Shown piece after piece: positions 1 through 7,300 of a stretch of DNA of 11,124 nt. Where the stretch lies: assembly GCA_019237595.1 (NCBI GenBank), contig JAFAGU010000280.1, positions 1 through 11,124 on the forward strand, written 5' to 3'. The translations under genes and the position numbers were made by a program. The first letter of the stretch is position 1. Each line of letters opens with the position of its first letter. The notes under the pieces are model-generated. The model had not been told where the DNA came from, searched no databases, and saw nothing but the letters and a program-made list of their open reading frames with translations. Source of the DNA: Betaproteobacteria bacterium. Its GTDB lineage: Bacteria; Pseudomonadota; Gammaproteobacteria; Burkholderiales; SG8-39.

Positions 1-319
1 GAAAGCGCTTGCCGCCCGCGTTCACGAGGTTGATGTTCGCATCGCCGTCGATCTCCGCCCCGCCGAGGAAGAAGACGTCGATGCGCCCCTGCCCCGCAAG
101 GTCGAAGAGCTCGCGCGAGCCTTCGGTGAAGGGATTGTGCGATCGCAGCTGCTGCAGCGAGACGCGGAAGCGGGGATCCGCCTGCTGGTGGAGAAACGCG
201 CCTGCGGCGGGGATCGGCGAGGCGGCGCCGATGGCCGCGTGGCGTGCCTCGTTCGGCAAACGCGCGAGCAGCCGCGCGATCACGCAGGCAAGGAGCTCTT
301 CCGGGGCGTAAGGACCCAT
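1..319 (-). CDS. CoA-transferase family protein, subunit B (partial, C-terminus beyond window)
   Basis: This is the N-terminal 106 codons of a GctB-like (family I, PF01144 type) CoA-transferase subunit; the reading frame is open to the window edge. The fragment shows an N-terminal helix (APEELLACVIARLL), then GAASPIPAAGAFL (residues 31-43), then NPFTEGSRELFDLAGQGRID and FFLGGAEIDGDANINLV, the FxGGxxIDxxxNxN signature of this subunit type. It starts at ATG 319, inside the end of the subunit A gene (40-base overlap, different frame), as is common for two-subunit CoA-transferases. GAGGA abuts the ATG, too close to be an ideal ribosome site, so it is probably coupled to subunit A. By hand alignment, the position of the catalytic glutamate of Acidaminococcus GctB (Glu54, VESG) reads VSLQQ here, with no glutamate. 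The subunit probably belongs to the uncharacterised proteobacterial pairs often labelled CoA-transferase or CoA synthetase. The substrate is unknown. Confidence 0.85.
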   Translation of the reverse strand, partial: MGPYAPEELLACVIARLLARLPNEARHAAIGAASPIPAAGAFLHQQADPRFRVSLQQLRSHNPFTEGSRELFDLAGQGRIDVFFLGGAEIDGDANINLVNAGGKRF

Positions 320-1092
320 TCCTCGAGATAGCGCTGGAAACCCTCGTGCGTCTTCGCCGCCCTGGCATAGAGCGCGACGTGCGTATCGTCGGCGCCATAG
401 AGGTCCGGCATGCCGAGCGGCCACGCGCCTCGCGGCGCGTGGGCGAGGCCGGAAACGTAGATCGAGGAGATGACGCCCGGGGCAAGCAGCTCGTCCTCCA
501 GCATGTCGCCCTTCCGGCGCTCTTCGTAGGTGACGAGCGCGCCGCGCGAAGCGTGCGCGGCGGTCGCGAGCTCGCGGCGCCGGCCGACCCAGACATTGCC
601 CGCCTCGTCCGCCCACCTCGCGTGGAAGAGCGCAACGTCGGGCTGGATCGCCTTCACGAACAGGATCTCTTCGCGGCCGAAGGGATTCGCCCCGACCTTC
701 CAGTCTTGCCGCTTCCCGATCAGATCGGAACCCAGGATGCCGCCGATCGGCATGAAGGGCACGCCCTTCTCCGTCGCCTGGAGCGCCGTGTGGATCGCCG
801 GGCAGGTCGCGTCGACGATGCGGATCGAGCCCTTCTCCGCCGCTTCGGTGAATCGAGGCGCGAGGCCCGCTTCGCCGAGGGACACGGCGCTCGTATGCAC
901 TTCGGCGACGCAGCCCGCGCCGATGAGGAGATCGGCCGAGAGGCCGAGGATCGGCACGCCGAGAAGCTTCAGCCCACGGGATTTTTTTCGAATCAAGCCC
1001 CGAACCACCTCCATCGCCGGCAGCGAATAGTCGGGCGGCAGCGCGAGCAGCGCGCCGTCGGGAATCCGCGCCGCGAGCTCTTCGGGCGTCAA
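280..1092 (-). CDS. CoA-transferase family protein, subunit A
   Basis: A 270-residue GctA-like subunit of a family I CoA-transferase (PF01144 fold), expected to form a cytoplasmic heteromer with the subunit B encoded just downstream. Visible family features are the N-terminal LTPEELAARIPDGALLALP, GLSADLLIGAG (about 50-60), SLGEAGLAPRF (71-81), GVPFMPIGGILGSDL (110-124) and the DEAGNVWVGRRRELATAAHAS block, followed by EDELLAPG. The start is TTG at 1092: no ATG or GTG lies upstream in frame near the preceding gene's end, and the next ATG (residue 27) would remove the conserved first strand. No Shine-Dalgarno is visible. The start lies 4 bases after the alpha/beta hydrolase stop, so translation is probably coupled. 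The longer open frame running up to 1611 is composition noise over the hydrolase gene. The family is clear; the reaction (transferase, hydrolase or ring-opening as in IpdAB) and substrate cannot be read from the sequence. Confidence 0.88.
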   Translation of the reverse strand: MTPEELAARIPDGALLALPPDYSLPAMEVVRGLIRKKSRGLKLLGVPILGLSADLLIGAGCVAEVHTSAVSLGEAGLAPRFTEAAEKGSIRIVDATCPAIHTALQATEKGVPFMPIGGILGSDLIGKRQDWKVGANPFGREEILFVKAIQPDVALFHARWADEAGNVWVGRRRELATAAHASRGALVTYEERRKGDMLEDELLAPGVISSIYVSGLAHAPRGAWPLGMPDLYGADDTHVALYARAAKTHEGFQRYLEEWVLTPRKSSLPA

Positions 1093-1096
1093 GCGC

Positions 1097-2131
1097 TCAG
1101 AGGCTCGGCTCGAGCTTCTCGTCGAGGAACTGCTGCACCGCCTGGAAGAGCTGCATGCGGTTCTTTTCCATGATGACGGTGTGCGTCCCCTCGCCGATCT
1201 GCACGTAGCGCTTGTAGGGGGCGCCGGTGAGCTTCTCGAAGTACGCGTAGAGCATGTAGCTCGGCAGGTCGGCGTCCCATTCCGCGTGGGCGAGGAAGGT
1301 CGGCACGCGGATCTCGCCCGGGTCGTAGAGCGGCTTGCCGGCGTTCCAGTACTCACGCCCGTCGGCGACGACGCCGTTCGGCGCGCGCAGGACCGGCGGG
1401 TTCTGCTTCGCCCCGACCGGGTCGGTGGCGAATGTCGCGTCCGCCCACGCCTCGAACCAGCCGGCGGGGATGAGATCCGCCTTCTTCGCCTCGGGCACGC
1501 CGGTGAGCCAGCGCGCCTTCGCCGCGTCGCGCGAGACGACGCGGTAGGCGCCGAGCTTCGCGCCGGAATCAGTGAGGGCCGCGCCCGAAGACCGGATCCA
1601 GCCCGGCGCATAAAGGACGAGCTTGTTCACCTTGGCGTTGTTCTGCGTCGTGTACCAGCCCATGATGGTCGTGCCCCACGACCATCCGAGCAGGTTGATC
1701 TTGTCGACGCCGCGCCGCTTGAGGATGAAGTCGACCGCGGAGCCCACGTCCTTCACCGCCGTGGCGGTGCGCACGATCGGCTCGTTCGCCTCGGCGGGCT
1801 GGTCCATCTCCGGCGGGCGCGTGGAGCGCCCGTAGCCGCGCAAGTCGACGAGGTAGACGTCGTAGCCGCGCTGCGCGATGTACTCCATCCAGGAGAGGCC
1901 GTTCAGCTTCAGGTCGAACGCCGTTTCCGACGGATAGGTCGCCCCGTGAACGTAGAGGAGGATCTTGTCCGGCGAGAACTTCTTGACGCCCTCGGGATGC
2001 TTGTTCCTCACGTAGAGCCGGATGCCCGGGTCGGCCGCGGGCACCATGAATTCCTCCATCGCGAGCTTCGGCGTGTCGGCGAATGCGGTTCCCATGAACA
2101 GGAAAGAGAGAATCCCCAGGATCTTCTTCAT
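1097..2131 (-). CDS. Exported alpha/beta-fold hydrolase
   Basis: A 344-residue alpha/beta hydrolase with an N-terminal Sec signal peptide: two lysines, a hydrophobic stretch (ILGILSFLFMGT) and AFA before a likely cut near residue 18. The mature enzyme should therefore be periplasmic or secreted. The oxyanion-side HGATYPSETAF lies at 62-72. The nucleophile elbow GWSWG puts Ser at 151, AEWDAD supplies the acid (Asp286, or less likely Asp288) and GTHTV gives His317, so the catalytic triad looks complete. YLVDLRGYGRSTRP (93-106) is the usual strand-4 region. The start ATG 2131 overlaps the tldD stop (ATGA) and is preceded by GGGAGG six bases upstream, the strongest ribosome site in the window, which suggests this product is made at a higher rate than its neighbours. 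The substrate (ester, lactone, polyester or other) is not evident. It is not a lipase or dienelactone hydrolase I can name. Confidence 0.9.
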   Translation of the reverse strand: MKKILGILSFLFMGTAFADTPKLAMEEFMVPAADPGIRLYVRNKHPEGVKKFSPDKILLYVHGATYPSETAFDLKLNGLSWMEYIAQRGYDVYLVDLRGYGRSTRPPEMDQPAEANEPIVRTATAVKDVGSAVDFILKRRGVDKINLLGWSWGTTIMGWYTTQNNAKVNKLVLYAPGWIRSSGAALTDSGAKLGAYRVVSRDAAKARWLTGVPEAKKADLIPAGWFEAWADATFATDPVGAKQNPPVLRAPNGVVADGREYWNAGKPLYDPGEIRVPTFLAHAEWDADLPSYMLYAYFEKLTGAPYKRYVQIGEGTHTVIMEKNRMQLFQAVQQFLDEKLEPSL

Positions 2132-3579
2132 GCCGTTCCTCCCACTGTCAATCCGTCGATGCGCATGGAGGGTTGTCCGACGCCCACCGGCACGCTTTGC
2201 CCGTCCTTGCCGCAGGTGCCGATGCCGGTGTCGAGCTGCAGGTCGTTGCCGATCATCGAGACGCGCGTCAGCGCGTCGGGGCCGTTGCCGATGAGCGTGG
2301 CGCCCTTGACCGGGTACGTCACCTTGCCGTCCTCGATCATGTAGGCCTCCGAGGCGGAGAAGACGAACTTGCCGTTGGTGATGTCCACCTGGCCGCCGCC
2401 GAAATTGGTGGCGTAGAGGCCGCGCTTCACGCTCTTGATGATCTCCGCCGGGTCGTGGGAGCCGGCGAGCATGTACGTGTTCGTCATGCGCGGCAGCGTA
2501 AGGTGCGCATAGGACTCGCGCCGCGCGTTTCCGGTGAGCGGCATGCCCATGAGGCGCGCGTTCAGGCTGTCCTGCATGTAGCCGCGCAGCACGCCGTCCT
2601 CGATGAGCACCGTGCGCGACGTGGGCGTGCCTTCGTCGTCGACCGTGAGGGAGCCGCGGCGGTTGGGAATCGTCCCGTCGTCCACGACCGTCACGCCGCG
2701 CGAGGCGACGCGCTGGCCCATGCGCCCGGAGAACGCGGAAGTCTTCTTGCGATTGAAGTCGCCCTCGAGGCCGTGGCCCACCGCTTCGTGCAGCAGCACG
2801 CCGGGCCAGCCGGGCCCGAGCACCACGGTCATGGTCCCGGCGGGCGCCGGCCTCGACTGGAGGTTGACGAGCGCCTGCGAGACCGCCTGCTTCGCATAGA
2901 AATCGAGCACCTCGTCGGTGAAGTGCGAATAGTCGGTGCGGCCGCCGCCGCCCGAGGAGCCAGTCTCGCGCCGGCCGTCCTGCTCCGCGATCACCTGCAC
3001 CGACAGCCGCACGAGCGGGCGCACGTCCGCGGCGATCGCGCCGTCGTGGCGCGCGATCAGCACGACCTCGTACTCGCCGCCGAGGCTCGCCATCACCTGG
3101 ACGACGCGCGGGTCTAGGGCGCGGCACTTGCGCTCGAGCTTCTCCAGGAGCGAAACCTTCTGCCCGGACTCGAGCGAGGCGATCGGATCGATATCGCGGT
3201 ACAGGGGCACGATGCTCCTGCCCGCAGCAGGCAAGTTGCTCCGGACCCGCCGAGCCTGGCCGGCGGTGGCGATCGCCCGCGTGGCCTTGGCGGCGTCGGT
3301 GAGCGCATTGAAGCTGATCTCGTCGGAATAGGCGAAGGCGGTCTTTTCGCCGGAGACCGCGCGCACGCCGACGCCCTGCTCGATATTGAAGCTGCCCGAC
3401 TTGACGATCCCCTCCTCCAGGCTCCAGCCCTCGGAACGCGCGTACTGGAAGTAGAGGTCCGCGTAGTCCACCTTGCGGCCGACGAGCGTGCCGAACACGC
3501 GCTCGAGCTTGGCGGCCTCCAGGTCGAAGGGCGCGAGGAGCGTCTTTTGTGCGATCTGCTGGACAGAATCAGGGATCAA
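2128..3579 (-). CDS. tldD: TldD metalloprotease
   Basis: A 483-residue TldD, close to the 481 residues of the E. coli protein. TldD pairs with TldE/PmbA to make a cytoplasmic metalloprotease that degrades unfolded peptides and, in E. coli, processes microcin B17 and helps remove CcdA. The zinc motif HEAVGHGLEGD is at 264-274 (His264, Glu265, His269). The third ligand is probably Cys456 in GTCGKDGQ, matching the C-terminal cysteine of characterised TldD. N-terminal family blocks are also clear: DYADLYFQ (38-45), GSFNIEQGVGVRAVSGEKTAFAYSDEIS (62-89). The start is TTG 3579, overlapping the nitrilase stop as TTGA with GGAG six bases upstream. It matches the family's usual N-terminal length, whereas the upstream in-frame extension to 3699 reads as low-complexity Arg/Gly/Pro sequence over the nitrilase gene. 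The partner tldE/pmbA is not in this window. The identity is very secure. Confidence 0.97.
   Translation of the reverse strand: MIPDSVQQIAQKTLLAPFDLEAAKLERVFGTLVGRKVDYADLYFQYARSEGWSLEEGIVKSGSFNIEQGVGVRAVSGEKTAFAYSDEISFNALTDAAKATRAIATAGQARRVRSNLPAAGRSIVPLYRDIDPIASLESGQKVSLLEKLERKCRALDPRVVQVMASLGGEYEVVLIARHDGAIAADVRPLVRLSVQVIAEQDGRRETGSSGGGGRTDYSHFTDEVLDFYAKQAVSQALVNLQSRPAPAGTMTVVLGPGWPGVLLHEAVGHGLEGDFNRKKTSAFSGRMGQRVASRGVTVVDDGTIPNRRGSLTVDDEGTPTSRTVLIEDGVLRGYMQDSLNARLMGMPLTGNARRESYAHLTLPRMTNTYMLAGSHDPAEIIKSVKRGLYATNFGGGQVDITNGKFVFSASEAYMIEDGKVTYPVKGATLIGNGPDALTRVSMIGNDLQLDTGIGTCGKDGQSVPVGVGQPSMRIDGLTVGGTA
2138..2143 (-). promoter_or_regulatory. Ribosome binding site of the alpha/beta hydrolase
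   Basis: GGGAGG on the minus strand, six bases before ATG 2131 and inside the last codons of tldD. It fixes the hydrolase start and rules out the long upstream open frame through tldD as its N-terminus. Confidence 0.8.
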
Positions 3580-4388
3580 CGAATTCTCCGGTTCGAAAGC
3601 GCGGGCAGGCTTGCCCTCAGCTTCTTGATATGGGCGAGATCCACTTCTGCAAGGACCACGCCCTCGCCTTTCACGCGGACGCCGAGGACCTCGCCCCACG
3701 GGTCGACGATCATCGTATGCCCATAGGTCGTGCGGCCGCTAGCGTGCGTCCCGCCCTGCGCCGGCGCGACGACATACGCAAGGTTCTCGATTGCCCGGGC
3801 GCGCAGCAGGGTTTCCCAGTGCGCGGCGCCGGTCGGCACGGTGAAGGCGGAGGGCACGAACGCGAGGTCGAATTCGCCGAGCGAGCGGTAGAGCTCGGGG
3901 AAGCGCACATCGTAGCAAACGGAAAGCGCGAGCCGCCCGAAGGGGCTTTCGACCACGCGGCCGGGCTCCGTCCCCGGCTCGACGGTGCGCGCCTCGTCGT
4001 ATTGCTCGCCCCCGCCGCCGTCGTAGCGGAAGACGTGCATCTTGTCGTAGCGCGCGACGCGCTTGCCGGCGTCGTCGTAGAGCAGGCAGGCGCTGCGGAT
4101 GCGGCTGTCGTCCTCGGTCGCGATGGGGACGGTGCCGGCAAGGAGCCAGATTTTCAGCTTCCTCGAGAGCGAACCCAGGAAGTCCTGGATCGGCCCGGCG
4201 CCATCGCGCTCCCGCGCCTTGACCTTGTCGGCCTCGTGGCGGCCGATGATGTAGAAGTTCTCCGGCAGCGCGACGAGCCGCGCGCCGGAGTCGGCCGCCG
4301 CCGCGACGAGGCGCCCGGCCGCCTCGAGGCTCGGCGCCACTTCCGGCGCCGAGACCATCTGCACGGCGGCAACGCGAAACCGGCTCAC
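3576..4388 (-). CDS. Nitrilase-superfamily carbon-nitrogen hydrolase (Nit1-like amidase)
   Basis: A 270-residue single-domain enzyme of the nitrilase superfamily. The catalytic triad is intact: Glu43 in ALPENF, Lys116 in YDKMHVF, Cys158 in SVCYDVRFPELYR. The blocks PSAFTVPTGAAHWETLLRAR (179-198), YVVAPAQ, and TYGHTMIVDPWGEVL (221-235) are the pattern of the Nit1/Nit2 branch. RFPELYR and the AHWE block resemble Nit1, the deaminated-glutathione amidase that clears a side product of transaminases. That assignment rests on family resemblance and omega-amidase (Nit2) remains possible. No signal peptide is seen, so it should be cytoplasmic. It starts at GTG 4388, overlapping the yhdP stop (GTGA); no good Shine-Dalgarno is visible, so coupling to yhdP is likely. 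Its own stop overlaps the tldD start. The yhdP-nitrilase-tldD order is, to my knowledge, common in proteobacteria related to this one. Confidence 0.93.
   Translation of the reverse strand: MSRFRVAAVQMVSAPEVAPSLEAAGRLVAAAADSGARLVALPENFYIIGRHEADKVKARERDGAGPIQDFLGSLSRKLKIWLLAGTVPIATEDDSRIRSACLLYDDAGKRVARYDKMHVFRYDGGGGEQYDEARTVEPGTEPGRVVESPFGRLALSVCYDVRFPELYRSLGEFDLAFVPSAFTVPTGAAHWETLLRARAIENLAYVVAPAQGGTHASGRTTYGHTMIVDPWGEVLGVRVKGEGVVLAEVDLAHIKKLRASLPALSNRRIR
3586..3589 (-). promoter_or_regulatory. Ribosome binding site of tldD
   Basis: GGAG on the minus strand with a six-base spacer to TTG 3579. It supports the rare TTG start of tldD over any upstream start. Confidence 0.6.
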
Positions 4389-7300
4389 TCGCTCACTTTC
4401 GGCGCCGGCTTGCCCTCCGGCGAGGGCTTGCCCTCGGGCGCGGGCTTGGCCTCGGGCGCCTTGTCCGGCGCCACTTCCTCGGCCTCGACCCGGCCCTTCG
4501 TCACCTTGGGATCCGACCAGGTGCCCGTGACCTGGTAGTTGAACGCGAAGATGTGGCCGAGCGGGTCCTTGAGGATCTTCTGCGCGATCGTCGCGGGGAA
4601 GAAGAGCAGCGGGTTGATGAGCACGAGCGCGGTCGAGGCGGTGTCGCCGAGCTGCGGCAGCACGCGCACGTGCAGGTTCTGCGTCTCCTGCGAGAGGTCG
4701 ACTTCGCCGCTCATGTCGACGTCGGCCGCCGAGCCCGTCATCTTGAAGTCCTTGATCGTCATCACGCCGCGCGAGATGTTCGCCGCGGCGGCGATGCGGT
4801 CGAACTGGAAGCCCTTGGAGAACACATCGCGGAAGTCGAGCGTCAGGCGCCTGGGCAGCGCCTGAAGGCTCATGAGCGAGACCAGCTTGCCGATCCCGGG
4901 CTCGATCTCGAGGAATTGCCCGTCCTCGGCCTGGAGCTGCACGGTGCCGGAGAGCGTGGGGTAGTCGATCGCCACGGGGTCGCCGGCCCAGCCGATGGAG
5001 GCCTGCATCTTGGCCGTCGTGCCGCGGACGAGCCCCGCGTAGCCCAGGCGCTCGAGGAGCTTGCCGCCGTCGCTCGACTCGAGGTTGAGCTGGAGCGAGG
5101 TCTGCGGCACGCCGCTCTTGCCCTCCGCCGGACGCCACAACCCGCGTCCGCTCACCGAGGCTTCGGTATTGATGAGCGCGAGCTTCTCGATGCGCCAGCC
5201 GGACTCCGCCCGGTTCGCGAGCACTTCGATCCGCCCGAGCTGCTTGTCGCGCATGGTGAAGCGCTCGGCAACGAGGTCGACCGCGGGAAGCTCCTTGGCG
5301 TGGCTCGGCTCGTCGTCGGGGTTCGCGCCGGGATAGCTGTCGGGGATGCGGAAATGCGTGAGCCGCGCGACGAGCGCCCCGCCCTTCTCGCCGCGGTAGG
5401 ACACTTCGCCCGCCATTTCCTCGGCGTCGATCGTCGCCGACCATCCGGAGCCGTCGGATCCGGCGCGAAGCACGACGGCGTGCAGGCGCTTGCCGAAGGC
5501 GTCCAGCGTGCCGATCTTCACATCGTAGGAAACCGGGCCGTCGGCCACGCCTTGCGCTTGTGCCGCCGCCGTCGCGGCAGCTTGCGCCGGCGGCGGGGCG
5601 CTGCGCGAAGCCTCCGTGCCCTTCGGCGCCTCGGCCGCCAGGACCGCGAGCCAGCGATCGAGGTCCAGCGCGCCGAGCGATCCGTAGATGAGCAGCCCGG
5701 GCCGCTCGGGAAGCCGCGCCGGCTGGTCCGCGACCGGCGAGAGCCAGAGCGCTGCACGCTGAACCGTCATCACCTCGCCCTGGCGCCGGCGAAGGAGCTC
5801 CGCCGAAGCGATGCGCGCCACGCTGACCGCGACGCGGTCGCGCGCGCCGCCCTCGGCGGGAAAGACGTCGACGCGAATCGGGAGCGCGTCGGCAGCACTC
5901 TTGGAGAAGGGCGCCGGCAGCGCGCTCGTCACGCCGCGCAGGCTCGACTCGAAGGACACGCGCGTGCGGCCGTCGCGCACCGTGACGCCGGCGCTATAGG
6001 GCGCCGCGCCGGCGAGATAGCGGCGCAGCGGATGGTCGAGCAGCGCCTGCGCGCCCGCGATCGTCGCGTCTCCCCTCGCCTGCACGTCGACGCCTGCGCC
6101 GGGACGGCTGCCACCGCTGATGACGACCGGGCCGCCGAGGAAGCGGCCCTTCACGTCGCGGAAGGTCAGCGTCGATTGCGTGAAGGAAATGCGGCCGGTC
6201 GCGCGCTCGATGGGCGGCAGGCCGCCATGCGCGACGACGGTGTTCGACACGAGCTCGTACTCGCCGTCGATCTTCGTCGCCTGCGGATCCGCAAGCGGCA
6301 CCTCGAGCGCGAGCCGGAGCTTCCCGCGTCCCTCCGCCCGCACGGTGTCCGTGAACCCGCCGATCATCGTGTGCACCGGCGAGTTGTCGACGAAGGCGAG
6401 GAATTCCGCGGTCGGCCCCTCGGCCTGGCCGGCGACGGTGAGGACGGCGGGCCGCGCCGCGAGATCGGCGATGCCCACGCGCACGTTGGCGAGCCGCGCG
6501 CCGAGCACGCTCGCGCTGCGGCCCACGATCTCCATCTTCTGGCGCTCGAAGAGAATCTCGGCGTCCACGTCGTAGATGCGCGGCCAGCCCGGCACGTATT
6601 CGAGCACGCCCTTCTCCACCTTCGCGCTCACGCGGAAGTCGCCCTTCGCGGGATCGGCAAACGGGAAATCGCGCAAGTTCCCCTGCATGCGCAGGCGCAC
6701 GTCGCTTGCCCGGCCGCCCACGATCGCGCGGGCGATGTAGTCGTGCACGCTTGCGCCCATCACCTCCGCGAGGGGCAGGTAGCGCACGAGCTGCTCGCCG
6801 TCGGCGCGCTTGAGCGTTGCTTCGAGGTCGATGTTGCCCGAGCCTTCGCCGGTCCACGAGTAGGAGCCGGATGCCTTGCCTTCAAGGTGCTCGTTCGCGA
6901 ACGCCAGCGAGGCCAGGCGCACGTTGAGCGTCCCGGGCGCGGCCGAAGGACGCTCGAACTGGATGTCGCCGGAGAGCGCCTGCAGGCGCACGTGCGGCTC
7001 GGTGAGCACGCGCGGCACGTCGATCTCCGCGCGCTGCGAGTCGAGATGCACGCTGCCATGGCGCTCGTCCGCGTCCACGCTGCCCGAGAGCCCCGCGAAT
7101 CCGGGGACCTGGCGCCAGGGCCGCATGGCCAGGTCGGCGAAGCGTCCCTGTCCGTGGAGCGTCGCGGGCTCGGCGAAGCGCCCGGTCCACTCGAGCCGGG
7201 CGTCGGTCACACGGCCGCGGGGCGCGATGTCGGCGATGAGCTTCCTCGCTTCTTCGGGCAGGGGAAGCGTCCCCGCGAGGCGCGCGAGCGGCTCGAGCTC

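Noticed and set aside
244..1173. A plus-strand open frame of 309 codons opposite the CoA-transferase A gene.
   Set aside because: It has no recognisable domain, is strongly Arg/Ala-biased, and lies opposite a real gene with family motifs.
1093..1611. An N-terminal extension of CoA-transferase subunit A up to 1611.
   Set aside because: The extension reads as Ser/Arg/Thr low-complexity sequence over the alpha/beta hydrolase gene; the family N-terminus begins at the TTG at 1092.
2132..3127. An upstream extension of the alpha/beta hydrolase through tldD.
   Set aside because: The hydrolase has its own GGGAGG ribosome site, ATG and signal peptide at 2131; the extension is tldD in the wrong frame.
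3580..3699. A longer TldD beginning at 3699.
   Set aside because: The extra 40 residues are Arg/Gly/Pro noise over the nitrilase gene; TTG 3579 with GGAG gives the normal family length.
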